Source of the DNA: Siphonodentalium dalli | Lineage: Eukaryota; Mollusca; Scaphopoda; Gadilida; Siphonodentaliidae | Assembly (NCBI GenBank): GCA_032622095.1 | Contig: CP136066.1 | Location: forward strand, 131,965,917 to 132,029,916 | Reading direction: 5' to 3' | DNA: 64,000 bases | Part shown: positions 31,931 to 44,908 of the stretch, one piece after another | Position numbering within the stretch: position 1 is the first letter of the stretch | Layout of the letters: every line of letters starts with the position of its first letter | Notes under the pieces: model-generated | What the model was told of the DNA's origin: nothing | Seen by the model: the letters and a program-made list of their open reading frames with translations, nothing else | Database searches by the model: none | Position numbers and translations under genes: made by a program

Positions 31931-34380
31931 GAGATTGGGGTTTGCACTATCGTGTAGAATGGACCCGAATGTACCAAAGTTCTAATCCCCAAGTCGATAG
32001 CTCGAGCGAACACGGCACTGTTAACCCCTGACTTGCGGCCGTTTCCGCCAGGTACGGGAAATCCAAAAAGGCGCCGACCGCACCACTCCTGACTGCCTGA
32101 CCACGAAAATTGACATTATATCATGAAGGAAATACGACTATTCATCCATGTGCGATCGGACAAGTCGCTAGCTGCAGCGGAAGTGAATAAATTAACCCAG
32201 ACGCTGCTGCCGAATTCGCTATAAATGTACGCAAAAACGCCGAAATTAACACCCGCCGACCGGACCGCCCCCAGCAGGGGTCCGAGCGAGATGGGGTTTG
32301 CACTATCGTGTAGAATGGACCCGAATGTACCAAAGTTACAATCCCCAATCGATAGCTCGAGCGGACACGGCACTGTTAACCCCTGACTTGCGGTCGTTTC
32401 CGCCAGGTACGGGAAATCCAAAAAGGCGCCGACCGCACCACCCCTGACTGCCTGACCACGAAAATGGACATTATATCATGAAGGAAATACGGCTATTCAT
32501 CCATGCGCGATCGGTAAAGTCGCTAGCTGCAGCGGAAGTGAATAAATTAACCCATACGCTGCTGCCGAATTCGCTATAAATCTACGCAAAAACGCCGAAA
32601 TTAACACCCGCCGACCGGACCGCCCCCAGGGGTCCGAGCGAGATGGGGTTTGCACTATCGTGTAGAATGGATCCCAATGTACCAAAGTTCCAATCCCCAA
32701 GTCGATAGCTCGAGTGGACACGGCACTGTTAACCCCTGACTTGCAGTCGTTTCCGCCAGGTACGGAAAATCCAAAAAGGCGCCGACCGCACCACCCCTGA
32801 CTGCCTGACCACGAAAATTGACATTATATCATGAAGGAAATACGACTATTCATCCATGTGCGATCGAACAAGTCGCTAGCTGCAGCGGAAGTGAATAAAT
32901 TAACCCATACGCTGCTGCCGAATTCGCTATAAATGTACGCAAAAACGCCGAAATTAACACCCGCCGACCGGACCGACCCCAGCAGGGGTCCGAGCGAGAT
33001 GGGGTTTGCACTATCGTGTAGAATGGACCCGAATGTACCAAAGTTCCAATCCCCAAGTCGATAGCTCGAGCGGACACGGCACTGTTAACCACTGACTTGC
33101 GGTCGTTTCCGCCAGGTACGGGAAATCCAAAAAGGCGCCGACCGCACCACCCCTGACTGCCTGACCACGAAAATGGACATTATATCATGAAGGAAATACG
33201 GCTATTCATCCATGCGCGATCGGAAAAGTCGCTAGCTGCAGCGGAAGTGAATAAATTAACCCATACGCTGCTGCCGAATTCGCTATAAATCTACGCAAAA
33301 ACGCCGAAATTAACACCCGCCGACCGGACCGCCCCCAGGGGTCCGAGCGAGATGGGGTTTGCACTATCGTGTAGAATGGATCCCAATGTACCAAAGTTCC
33401 AATCCCCAAGTCGATAGCTCGAGTGGACACGGCACTGTTAACCCCTGACTTGCAGTCGTTTCCGCCAGGTACGGAAAATCCAAAAAGGCGCCGACCGCAC
33501 CACCCCTGACTGCCTGACCACGGAAATGGACATTATATCATGAAGGAAATACGGCTATTAATCCATGCGCGATCGGACAAGTCGCTAGCTGCAGCGGAAG
33601 TGAATAAATTAACCCATACGCTGCTGCCGAATTCGCTATAAATGTACGCAAAAACGCCGAAATTAACACCCGCCGACCGGACCGCCCCCAGGGGTCCGAG
33701 CGAGATGAGGTTTATACTATCGTGTCGAAGGGACCCGAATGTACCAAAGTTCCAATCCCCAAGACGATAGATCGAGCGGACACGACACTGTTAACCCCTG
33801 ACTTGCGGTAGTTTCCGCCTTTTTGGTACGGGAAATCCAAAAAGGCGCCGACCGCACCACCCCTGACTGCCTGACAACGGAAATGGACATTATATCATGG
33901 AGGAAATACGGCTATTCATCCATGCGCGATTGGACAAGTCGCTAGCTTCAGCGGAAGTGAATAAATTAACCCATACGCTGCTGACGAATTCGCTATAAAT
34001 GTACGCAAAAACGCCGAAATTAGCATCCGGTTCGCCCCAGGGGTCCGAGCGAGATGGGGTTTGCACTATCGTGTAGAATGGACCCGAATGTACCAAAGTT
34101 CTAATCCCCAAGTCGATAGCTCGAGATGACACGACACTGTTAACCCCTGACTTGCGGCCGTTTCCGCCAGGTACGGGAGATCCAAAAAAGGCGCCGACCG
34201 CACCTCCCCTGACTGCCTGAACACGGAAATGTACATTATATCATGAAGTGAATACCCATATGCATCCATGGGCGATCGGACAAATCGCTAGCCGCAGCGG
34301 AAGTGAATAAATTAACCCATACGCTACTGCCGAATTCGCTATAAATGTACGCAAAAACGCCGAAATTAAAACCCGCCGAC
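31931..34380 (+). repeat. Satellite B2, about seven ~355 bp units
   Basis: Regular B units. Later ones (33750-34380) are diverged, e.g. a duplicated GCCTTTTTGGTACGGG segment near 33815. The last unit runs into unrelated sequence after CACCCGCCGACACATCTATAGG. Confidence 0.9.
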
Positions 34381-34716
34381 ACATCTATAGGCCGGAGTTA
34401 TACAGTGTGTGTGTAATTCATTTTAGATGAAAAACAGGACTGTTGGAAGGAAACTTGAAACTGATTCTTTGCCTACATGTATCTATATCTAACAGAATGT
34501 TTGTTGGTTATTAAAATTGAAGTTGATTACAACACCGAAGTGTCAGTGATATGTTCAAACGCAAACAGAGGCAAATATATAATGACAAAATCGACAAATT
34601 ATAATGCACGAGAAGCATGGTGTTTCACAAACATAGAAACACTTACGTTGAGATATGTTCAAAGTTAGCACATGGAAGCAGGCTTTATTGTGATAAGAAC
34701 GCATATTTTCTCGCGT

Positions 34717-34816
34717 GATATCCCACAGACCCCTGGCACAATAGACCCCAACCACCCAAATACATATATGTCTTTGAGTGGTTTGGGTGTATTGTGCCAG
34801 GGACCTGTGGGATATC
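34717..34816. repeat. Imperfect hairpin, ~100 bp
   Basis: GATATCCCACAGACCCCTGG pairs with CCAGGGACCTGTGGGATATC; CAACCACCCAAATAC pairs with the GTGGTTTGGGTGTAT arm, around a loop ATATATGTCTTTGA. The second copy is at 40797-40900. It is a possible foldback or former small transposon. Confidence 0.75.
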
Positions 34817-34948
34817 CCTCCGAAACATTGATATTTCTCTCGGTAATTTCCTCGATGATCTCGTACACCTTATTATCGCGCATTATCATTATTTTTCTAT
34901 TTCTGATATTGGGTGAATCAATATAGCCCCAAAAGTAATTTCCGTTAA

Positions 34949-35417
34949 AGGTACTCAACCCGTAAAGAGGGTCCCCATCTCAACAGATTCCAACAACAAC
35001 AATCCGATCAGAGGGTCCTATATTACTATTTCTTTGGCTTTGGGGGTAAAAAATATTTGATTCGAGTCGAGGAACCCATCAAACAAAGCTCAGAGTTATT
35101 AGATATTGATTTTTCAAATTTGTTATGTTCTCGAGATGAGTACTAATAACTGCCGTAATCTGCTCTGGATGTGTACTCCAAATCTATTCAAACAGACAAG
35201 GATGAATAACTCTAAAATCAAGTGGTAATTTTAACGAAATTTTGACTGAGTTCTGGGCCAGATAGTATTCCCGATAATGAAAAATAATAGATTTCTAAAA
35301 TCGATATCTAACAAATCTGAGCTTTGATGGGTGACTTCCTCGACTCGAATCAAATATTTTTGACCCCCGAAGCCATTGAAATAGTAATTGAGAGGAGTTT
35401 TATCGGGTTGAGTACCT
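34949..35417. mobile_element. PiggyBac-like foldback element, 469 bp
   Basis: TTAA is on both sides (34945-34948, 35418-35421). The inverted ends are AGGTACTCAACCC and GGGTTGAGTACCT. The paralogous segment has a single TTAA at 41029-41032 with no insert. Long inner inverted arms (about 35000-35130 and 35290-35400) are diverged copies of each other. No transposase. Confidence 0.88.
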
Positions 35418-35574
35418 TTAAACAATGGAAACGAAATCCAGGTTTATGGTCCGAATGTTGACAATTTTCAACGTCAATCTTGGATGAACAGGAAACACTT
35501 TGCCCGTTTATCCTTTCACATCTTTATGTTGTAGATAAAGGTTGTCTGTGCGAAAAAAATTCATCCCTGTTAAT

Positions 35575-35645
35575 AAATTAACCCATACGCTGCTGCCGAA
35601 TCGCTATAAATGTACGCAAAAACGCCGAAATTAACACCCGCCAAC
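35575..35645 (+). repeat. Satellite B fragment
   Basis: TAATAAATTAACCCATACGC through AACACCCGCC, a ~70 bp piece of a B unit, isolated. Confidence 0.75.
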
Positions 35646-38080
35646 TAGTCGGATTCCTTATGTCATTTTGCATTTTTGGTTTATTAAAAGCGATCTGAAA
35701 ATGGATTATGTATGCCTAGTAGGTGTGTTTTCAGGATTCACTTGTTTCCATTCTTGAATTTTGGCGGGTCGGCCTAAATCGGGGTCAACATAATTTAGAG
35801 AGCGTTTCGTATTTATAGAAAACGATAGATGGTGCCATCTGGCATATGGTGATCGGTGTGATTTTAAACTTCTCCAAACTACTAGATATGACTGTTACAT
35901 GTATTTTTGAAAATTTTGATGTGATCGGTTCATTCTTGTTGGCTACAGTTGTGATCAAAATTTAACACTGAGTCCTAGGGAGATTATAGTACTTTGGATA
36001 AATGGCGCCATTTTGCGTATTATGATATGCGCGTACTGATATTTCTAAAGAATACTAAGTATGAAACACAGACGTAGTTTTTAAAAGAATGGATGTGATC
36101 AGATGATTCTTGCTGGGTACAGTTGCGATCAAAATTTAACACTTAACCCTATGGAGAATTTCGTGTTATGCTCAAACGTTGATTGTAATATCACTTATTG
36201 GCAATCGTGCGCAAATATATATGTAGCACTCGTGTTTGACCCACTGTAACTATCCGTGATTTAATAGATGCAATTAATACATGATATAGTTATGCCTCAA
36301 GATACAGTTATTGGCAAAAGTAAGTGTCGAATGGTTTTGTAATTTCGATAATATACAGTCTGTTGAATCAAACGAAAATATTCACAACAAGACTGTTCAC
36401 GATGTGATTACATATTATATTATTGTTTTATTTGATACTTGTATGTCTTGTTGTCCACTGACTAGTTTTTAAAACCACATCGTTGATCATAACGGGATGT
36501 AGTGTCACAAATACACAGGTATATAGATTGTAGTTGTCATTAACTCAATCGTTGTCATCGGAGTCTATCCCACATGCACTGAGAAAATCTGTGTTTTCGC
36601 AGGATTTGTGCTACTGATAAATGGACATTTCGGTGCAGCTGAGATCTTTGCTATAGCGGTATAAGCTTTGCTTTCATACTTCCCACGTCAGTTACATTTG
36701 GGCCAACTTCAGTACAGCGACTGAAACCCAACATTCACCATCAATATTCTGACCACAGTCAATTTCCACGCTTCGTGTATAGCTGTGAAAATCAAGTAAA
36801 TTCGAATTTCCACTAAAGTAGAGCTTGATGAGTAAAATAGATATCAACCATAGTTGCATTTCCTGCAAATTCGCAGTAGGTTCTTAGTAACCGTTACTAA
36901 GGAGCTATCGGGATCGGTGACAAAGTCTTCCGATCGTATAATGATCAGTGGCCTATGTAGAACATGGCTGCACAGTTAAAAGACATATATACATGTGCCC
37001 AACTTTGAACAAAACCAGCACCATGTGATTAGACACTGACTAAATTATGGCAATACCAATGAATTATTAGCAACCGTTGCTAACCTTAAATAAGACATAT
37101 GGTTCACTTTGACGGCCAGCTATATCTCAAATTTCACATTTGGGTATTAACTGCATCGGAAACGCAAACGTTGAATTACGACCCTATCTGTTACAATTGC
37201 AATTTCTAGTGAATTCCCGGTAATTTCCTAGACTAAGTTTCTCGATCTTATAATGAGCAATGGCCCATGGGGCACTAACATGTACAGTTTCATATCTGTG
37301 TCACCATTTCAACATAACCGATACCATCCGACTATAGACACTATCTAATTTACGGGAAAATGCCACGGCCCAGAATGTTGATCGGTTCAAAGCCAAGTAT
37401 ATTATTGGGGGAGAACGATCCATTAAGCCTAAGTCGATGGTTTGTTCACAACCGATGGAGTCATGATACATTATGAAGGATGGTGGAAGGGTCCCCTCAA
37501 ATATGTTCTTCGACACAGTATTGTCCCGCACTGTCACTTGCATCTTACTGTGTTGTACTATATATAAGACCAAGCACATATTGCACACATATATCTTCTT
37601 ATAAATAAATTATCTCTTAGAAAGTGTCCAGAGATGTCTTGCCTATTTATACTGAGAAAATATTTTTATTCTTGTGGCAAAGGACTTGAGGGAGTGATTT
37701 GTTATGTTGACTAAGGTGTTAATTTAGTATGTGAAACATGTATGCCGGGGGATGTATCGAGTGGACGGAGAAAGTATTTTCTTTATCATCAGATGAACAT
37801 AATTTAAACTCCCAATTTTGATCAACCCGACCAGGAATTATAGAACAACCATCTATATATGCCAAGCAATATTTAGCAATACATAAGGACATGATAACAT
37901 TGTTTAACATTTTTAAACAATACTGTGCACCCTATCCACGTGTATGGCTAAACACATCGTTGGCATAGGTGATTTGTTGTAGTTGTTACATTGATGCTGG
38001 TCGGGGTTCTCCAAATTTAATACCAAACAGAATGATGCATAAACTACGGTGGCTGGTTTAGGACATGGGAAATTGTCCTT
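35646..38080. other. Region without recognisable genes
   Basis: AT-rich. A degenerate ~180 bp duplication lies at about 35820-36175 (GTTGTGATCAAAATTTAACA recurs as GTTGCGATCAAAATTTAACA). Short minus-strand frames at 37301-37588 and 37719-37910 have no features I recognise. Confidence 0.6.
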
Positions 38081-38160
38081 TTTATTTCGTGGCCACGAAA
38101 TACTAATTCGTGGCCACTAAATTACTAATTCGTGGCAACGAAATACTAATTCGTGGCGAA
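38080..38160 (+). repeat. Short tandem repeat, ~21 bp unit
   Basis: AATTCGTGGCCACGAAATACT-type unit, about four degenerate copies. Confidence 0.75.
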
Positions 38161-38569
38161 TTATAACTGATTGACCTTTGCATATATCCAGATACCTTTA
38201 CGGTGGGATAGGATAGGATGGGATATTTTATTTCAATATACACATATTAATACATAATACATTTGACAAATATTGTATTGTATATTCAAGGGGGTGGCAT
38301 AGTCAGGCTAGACTGTCTTACTGCCACCCTGCTACGGTATGGTTACACTTGATGATGTTTTAGAAACAATTTGTACGATCGCAGAGAAGCTACTATAAAC
38401 CCCTTATGGCGTGGGACCCGGGCTCTATGGGGATATGAACGTCCGATATAAACTAGCCCAGAGAGAACGGGGAAACACGGGTCAGGTGGCTCCAAGAAAA
38501 ACTGAATATTCATTAGTTTTTACCACAAGGGATCGAATGGGAATGACATTTCACTCGGCATATATAATG

Positions 38570-39060
38570 GCCGAATTAAGTCAAATAAGGGGTTTTGTAG
38601 GGTGGGCCCAAAACAAACTTATAAATATTCACCCCTTTCAACCATACCCGATCCAAAATGGTCGCCGCTCAGAAGGGGTCAAATAGGGTACACATTATAT
38701 CTTGGTCACTTGACCGATATAGATCAAATAAAGGGTGTTGTACGGTGGCTAGCAAAGCAAGCTAAATTTTCACACCTTCAGCCCATTCGAGCGAAAATGA
38801 TAAATGATCATTGGGGTCCATATAATTATGGTACAATGCAATAGCCCCCCCCCCCCAATATTAGGTCGAATACAGTGTGTTGTAGGGTGACCCCTGATGA
38901 GACAAACTAAACATTCACCGGCTTATCCATCTCCGATCCAAAATGGCCGCCCAGATGGGTTCAAATATGGCACCTATACAATTTCTCGGCCCCTTAACCG
39001 TTTGATGTGGTAGAATTGGTGCTGTAGGGTGGCCCCAATATATACTGAATGTCGTGGGTG
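38570..39060 (+). repeat. Degenerate tandem repeats, ~140-170 bp
   Basis: GGTGTTGTAGGGTGG..CC, AAACAAACT, ATTCACC and CCGATCCAAAATGGCCGCC landmarks recur three or four times with many indels. A 14-C homopolymer lies at ~38847. The open frames here are not convincing genes. Confidence 0.65.
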
Positions 39061-39694
39061 CCCTATGTGACCCACCCCCCAGGACGGCGGCAACTTTGAA
39101 TCGGGTTGGTGAAAGGGGTGATTACTTAATTTGTTTTACGGGCCACCCTACAACACCATTTATCTCAAATCGCCGTGGCTGATGCCATGATGGTGGACTT
39201 GACATACTTGACATATGTGCATAATATCAACTCGCATAATTAATGAAAAGGCTAATCGTGTAAGTTAATATCTGTATAATCAGTAAACGCTCTTTAAATT
39301 TTTTAAACCGTCCAAACAATTTGTTTCCACTAAAATGTCAGACTGGAAACAAGTAGACTCTGAAAGTAGACCGCCATATTTGATACTTTTGTTAATTTCA
39401 ACTCGCACATCCACCAGAAGGTTAGTTATGAGGATTAATATTTGTATAATAAGCAAACGCTCTTTAAATTATTAAAACAGTCCAAAAACACTTTGTTTCA
39501 ATAAAATTTCAACTGGACACAGGTCAACTCTGAAAGTAGACACGCTATTGATAAATAAACCGTTCGCATGTCATTTTAGACAATCCGAAATTGCGCGACC
39601 GTTGTTTTTGACCAAAGGAATCTGACTTGTGAAATCAGTGAGGGTGGGGGTAGGGTTAGCTTTTCTGCGATATCTTTACCAACATTCGATGTAT
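38859..39694 (+). repeat. 836 bp segment duplicated at 44911-45748
   Basis: From ATATTAGGTCGAATACAGTG to CATTCGATGTATCG the two copies are nearly identical (one G indel near 39055, few substitutions). Within it a ~175 bp unit with AACGCTCTTTAAATT is repeated (39230-39390, 39400-39560); a diverged third lies at 40020-40160. Confidence 0.88.
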
Positions 39695-40162
39695 CGAAGT
39701 TTTGTTTGTGGCATATGATCAAGATATCCTTGTAGATTGTTCATGTTCGTCTATATGTGATCTAGCTGATTTTAAGAATATACAATACCTTAATATTTGG
39801 GAAAGAAAATTGAAAATGCAGTCATAAATACAATTCATCTGATGATTTTATGATAAAATTCCACATTAAGATATGTAATTAAGTAATTATGGCAAGATCT
39901 CTCCATGTTTTACGATTTATAAGAACAAAGAAAGCCACTTACCGAACTGGCTATGCGTAATAGCATGTTTTTATTACCAGGTGGACGGGGGGAAAATAGA
40001 GGGGTACACAAACAAAAGCCTCACAAAACCTGTTTCCACTAAAATATCAAGCTGGAAACAGGTAGATTCTGAAAATAGACACACTGGTGGTATAGAAACT
40101 GTTCTCATATCGCTTTTAACATTCCGATAACGCGCGACCATTTTTTTCGACATAAGGAATCC
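39695..40162. other. No gene recognised
   Basis: AT-rich. It contains only the diverged third copy of the ~175 bp unit (from CCTGTTTCCACTAAAATATC at ~40026). Confidence 0.5.
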
Positions 40163-40460
40163 GACTAAACCGGACCGCCCCTAGCGGTCCGAACGAGATG
40201 GGGTTTGCACTATCGTGTATAATGAACCCGAATGTACAAAAGTTCCAATCCCCCAAGTCGATAGCTCGAGCGGACACGGCACTGTTAATAAAGCCTGACC
40301 ACGGAAATGGACATTATATCGTGAAGTGAATACCCATATGCATCCATGGGCGATCGGACAAGTGCTAGCTGTAGCGGAAGTGAATAAATTAACCCATACG
40401 CTGCTGCCGAATTCGCTATAAATGTACGCAAACACGCCGAAATTAACACCCGCCGACACA
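40163..40460 (+). repeat. Satellite B unit with internal deletion
   Basis: GATGGGGTTTGCACTATCG and ATAAATTAACCCATACGCTG are present. The middle of the unit is missing (CACTGTTAATAAAGCCTGAC). It precedes the duplicate segment as in 34205-34380. Confidence 0.8.
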
Positions 40461-41115
40461 TCTATAGGCCGAAGTTATACAGCACATGTGTGTGTAATTT
40501 ATTTTAGATGAAAAACATGACTGTTGGAAGGAAACTTGAAACTGATTCTTTGCCTACGTGTATATATCTAACAGAATGTTTGTTGGTTATTAAAATTGAA
40601 GTTGATTACAACACCGAAGTGTCAGTGATATGTCCAAAACGCAAACAGAGGCAAATGTATAATGACAAAATCGACAAATTATAATGCACGAGAAGCATGG
40701 TGTTTCACAAACATAGAAACACTTATGTTGAGATATGTTCAAAGTTAGCACATGGAAGCAGGCTTTACTACGATAAGAACGCATATTTTCTCGCGTGATA
40801 TCCCACAGACCCCTGGCACAATAGACCCCAACCACCCAAATACATATATGTCTTTGAGTGGTTTGCATGGGTGTATTGTGCCAGGGACCTGTGGGATATC
40901 CCTCCGAAACATTGATATTTCTCTCGGTAATTTCCTCGATGATCTCGTCCACCTTCTTATCGCGCATTATCATTATTTTTCGATTTCTGAGATTGGGTGA
41001 ATCAATATAGCTCCAAAGGTAATTTCCGTTAAACAATGGAAACGAAATCCAGGTTTATGGTCCGAATGTTGACAATTTTCAACGTCAATCTTGGATGAAC
41101 AGGAAACACTTTGCC
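40461..41115. repeat. Segmental duplicate, copy 2 (empty for the 469 bp element)
   Basis: It matches 34381-35515 minus the piggyBac-like insert. TTAA at 41029-41032 is single. It holds the second hairpin (40797-40900). It ends in a run of ~17 C at 41115-41131. Confidence 0.8.
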
Positions 41116-41232
41116 CCCCCCCCCCCCCCACATACGGACACGCTTCCCAGGCACAATTTACACGAAAACTTATTTCCTACTAAAGATTTCTCACCTAAAT
41201 AGATCGTTGAAAAGTGTCATATTGCAGTTGGG

Positions 41233-43155
41233 GTTAACAGTGCCGTATCCGCTATCGACTTGGGGGTTGGAACTTTGGTATATTCGGGTTCATTCTACCA
41301 AAACCCATCTCGCTCGGACCCCTGGAGGCTGTCCGATCGGCAGCGGTTAATATTGGCGTTTTTGCGTACATTCATAGCTAATTCGACAGCAGCGTATGGG
41401 CTAATTTATTTACTTCCGCTGCAGCTAGCGACTTATCCGACCGCCCATGCATGCATATTGGTATTTCCTTCATGATATAATGTCCATTTCCGTGGTCAGG
41501 CAGTCAGGGGAGGTGCATGCGGTCGACGCCTTTTTGGATTTCCCGTATCTGGCGGAAACGGCCGCATGTTAGGGGTTAACAGTGCCGTGTCCGCTCGAGC
41601 TATCGACTTGGAGATTGGAACTTTTGTACATTCGGGTTCATTCTACACGATAGTGCAAACCCCATCTCGCTCGGACCCCATGGGGGCGGGGCGGTCGGCG
41701 GGTGTTAATTTCGGCGTTTTTGCGTAAATTTATAGCGAATTCGACAGCAGCGTATGGGTTAATTTATTCACATCCGCTGCAGCTAGCGACTTGTCAGATC
41801 GCGCATGAGTGAATAGCCGTATTTCCTTCTTGATATTATGTCCATTTTCATGGTCAGGCAGTCAGGGGTGGTGCGGTCGGCGCCTTTTTGGATTTCCCGT
41901 ACCTGGCGGAAACGGCCGCAAGTCAGGGGTTAACAGTGCCGCGTTCGCTCGAGCTATCGACTTGGGGATTGGAACTTTGGTACATTCGGGTCCATTCTAT
42001 ACGATATTGCAAACCCCATCTCGCTCGGACCCCTGGGGCGGTCCGGTCGGCGGGTGTTAATTTCGGCGTTTTTGCGTACATTTATAGCGAATTCGGCAGC
42101 AGCGTATATGGGTTAATTTATTCACTTCCGCTGCAGCTAGCGACTTGTCCGATCGCGCATGGATGAAAAGCCGTATTTCCTTCATGATATAATGTCCATT
42201 TTCGTGGTCAGGCAGTCAGGGGTGGTGCTGTCGGCGCCTTTTTGGATTTCCCGTACCAAAAAGGCGGAAACGGCCGCAATTCAGGGGTTAACAGTGCCGT
42301 GTCCGCTCGAGCTATCGACTTGGGGATTAGAACTTTGGTACATGCGGGTCCATTCTACACGATAATGCAAACCCCATCTCGCTCGGACCCCTGGGGCGGT
42401 CCGGTCGGCGGGTGTTAATTTCGGCGTTTTTGCGTACATTTATAGCGAATTCGGCAGCAGCGTATGGGTTAATTTATTCACTTCCGCTGCAGCTAGCGAC
42501 TTGTCAGATCGCGCATGGATGAATAGCCGTATTTCCTTCTTGATATTATGTCCATTTTCGTGGTCAGGCAGTCAGGGGTGGTGCGGTCGGCGCCTTTTTG
42601 GATTTCCCGTACCTGGCGGAAACGGCCGCAAGTCAGGGGTTAACAGTGTCGTGTTCGCTCGAGCTATCGACTTGGGGATTGGAACTTTGGTACATTCGGG
42701 TCCATTCTATACGATAGTGCAAACCCCATCTCACTCGGTCCCCTGGGCCGGGCCGGTCGGCGGGTGTAAATTTCGGCGTTTTTGCGTACATTTATAGCGA
42801 ATTCGTCAGCAGCGTATGGGTTAATTTATTCACTTCCGCTGCAGCTAGCGACTTGTCCGATCGCGCATGGATGAATAGCCGTATTTCCTTCATGATATAA
42901 TGTCCATTTTCGTGGTCAGGCAGTTAGGGGTGGTGCGGTCGGCGCCTTTTTTGGATTTCCCGTACCTGGCGGAAACGGCCGCAAGTCAGGGGTTAACAGT
43001 GGACATCGTGTCCGCTCGAGCTATCGACTTTGGGATTAGAACTTTGGTACATTCGGGTCCATTCTACACGATAGTGCAAACCCCATCTCGCTCGGACCCC
43101 TGGGGCGGTCCGGTCGGGTGCGGTCGGGTCCGGTCGGGTGCGGTCGGGTTTTAGT
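41233..43155 (-). repeat. Satellite B in reverse orientation, about five units
   Basis: CGAGCTATCGACTTGGGGAT, CCCATCTCGCTCGGACCCCT and CAGCAGCGTATGGGTTAATT recur at ~355 bp. The last unit ends in four copies of an 11 bp motif CGGTCGGGTGC (43111-43155). Confidence 0.88.
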
Positions 43156-43567
43156 AGGACCGATGCTATCACGAGTAGCTCCAACTAAAACAGAAGTTGA
43201 TACTTTTGCGAGTCAGCCATTTTGATAAAGAAGTTGGGCTAGCTCCCTACCCATCCAAATCAATGAAAACAAGACGTGATATGTCAATAGGAGTTAAGGT
43301 TAAGTTATGGATAAACCTATTTATTCACCAAGCCCAGGGGCCTATAATATAGATTTACAATAGCCGTGTTTCTCCACGTGGACAAACTGTCGAATACTAT
43401 GGATACGATAATTTACAAGTGTGTGCGACTCCCCGTCATTTACAAGAACAGACAAAATCCAGTACTATGGATCTTCGTTTTCTACGCGTGGAGCCGAACG
43501 CTTGTTAATTGGTAAAGGGAACTTACTCTAATATTATACATAAATGGATATAGCAATGCCTATCTCG

Positions 43568-44908
43568 TATATATTTTGAAGACCTCTGTCTGTATGTTTG
43601 TCTGTATGTTTGTCTGTATGTTTGTCATTTATACAAATCTACGATTCTCGACCGATCGGGACGAAACTTGGTACGTGTGTGTAGTTTGACCAGGCGGTGG
43701 ACGTTGTCGTATTGGCGAGCCCGTGCGGCGCCCACTTCGCGCATGCGCAGACGAGATCTCGGAAACGGGTGGAGCTATCGACTTGAAATTTGCTACGTGA
43801 ATGTATCTTGCCCCGGATACGAATTTTATCGGGTCGCCGAGCCCGTGCGACGTCAGCTTCGCGCATGCGCAGACCAGATCTCGGAAACGGGTGGAGCTAT
43901 CGACTTGAACTTTGGTATGTGAATATATCTTGCCCCGGATACGAATTTTATCGGATCGCCGAGGCCGTGCGACGCCAGCTTCGCGCATGCACATTGAAAT
44001 TTGGTTCTGAAATTTGGTTTTTGAATAGCCCGGACAACGTCGGGCTCATCGGCTAGTCTCGTATATATTTTGAAGACCTCTGTCTGTCTGTTTGTCTGTT
44101 TGTCATTTATACAAATCTACGATTCTCGACCGATCGCGACGAAACTTGGTACGTGTGTGTAGTTTGACCAGGCGGTGGATGTTGTCGTATTGGCGAGTCC
44201 GTGCGGCGCCCGTGCAGCGCATGCGCAGACGAAATCTCGGAAACGGGTGGAGCTATCGACTTGAAATTTGCTATGTGAATGTATCTTGCCCCGGATACGA
44301 ATTTTATCTGGTCGCCGAGCCCGTGCGACGCCAGCTTCGCGCATGCGCAGACGATATCTCGGAAACGGGTGGAGCTATCGACTTGAAATTTGGTATGTGA
44401 ATGTATCTTGCCGAGGATACGAATTTTATCGGGTCGCCGAGCCCGTGCGACGCCAGCTTCGCGCATGCGCAGACGAGATCTCGGAAACGGGTGGAGCTAT
44501 CGACATGAAATCGTCGGGCTGGGTAGAGCTATCGACTTGAAATTTGGTTTTTGAATAGCCCGGACAACGTCGGGCTCATCGGCTAGTCTCATATATATAT
44601 TTGAAGACTTCTGTTTGTCTGTCTGTATGTTTGTCTGTATCTCTGTATGTCATTTATACAAATCTACGATTCTCGACCGATCGGGACGAAACTTGGTACG
44701 TGTGTGTAGTTTGACCAGGCGGTCGTCGTTGTCGTATTGGCGAGCCCGTGTGACGCCCGTGCAGCGCATGCGCAGACGAGATCTCGGAAACGGGTGGAGC
44801 TATCGACTTGAAATTTGCTATGTGAATGTATCTTGCCCCGGATACGAATTTTATCGGGTCGCCGAGCCCGTGCGACGCCAGCTTCGCGCATGCGCAGACG
44901 AGATCTCG
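43568..44908 (-). repeat. Array A3 (pearl-like), reverse, inside element X copy 2
   Basis: It begins CTCGTATATATTTTGAAGAC at the insertion point in element X and shows module order in reverse. Units end at CGTCGGGCTCATCGGCTAG. The uninterrupted X sequence in copy 1 (4885-4900) defines this end of the A unit. Confidence 0.85.

Larger units (their letters stand above)
34381..35515. repeat. Segmental duplicate, copy 1 (paired with 40461-41115)
   Basis: CATCTATAGGCCGGAGTTAT through ACAGGAAACACTTTGCC matches 40461-41115 with few differences, apart from the 469 bp insert at 34949. Homology extends leftward into the last B unit (from ~34205). A minus-strand open frame (34958-34665, IDSPNIRNRKIMIMRD) looks coding, but five of the six differences I checked against the other copy change residues, so no constraint is evident. 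Confidence 0.8.

Noticed and set aside
27177-34269. Repeated ~75 codon minus-strand ORFs in satellite B
   Set aside because: Same frame in each ~355 bp unit, disrupted by indels in diverged units, no domain recognised.
37301-37910. Two minus-strand ORFs as a host gene
   Set aside because: Short, no splice logic or recognisable domain.
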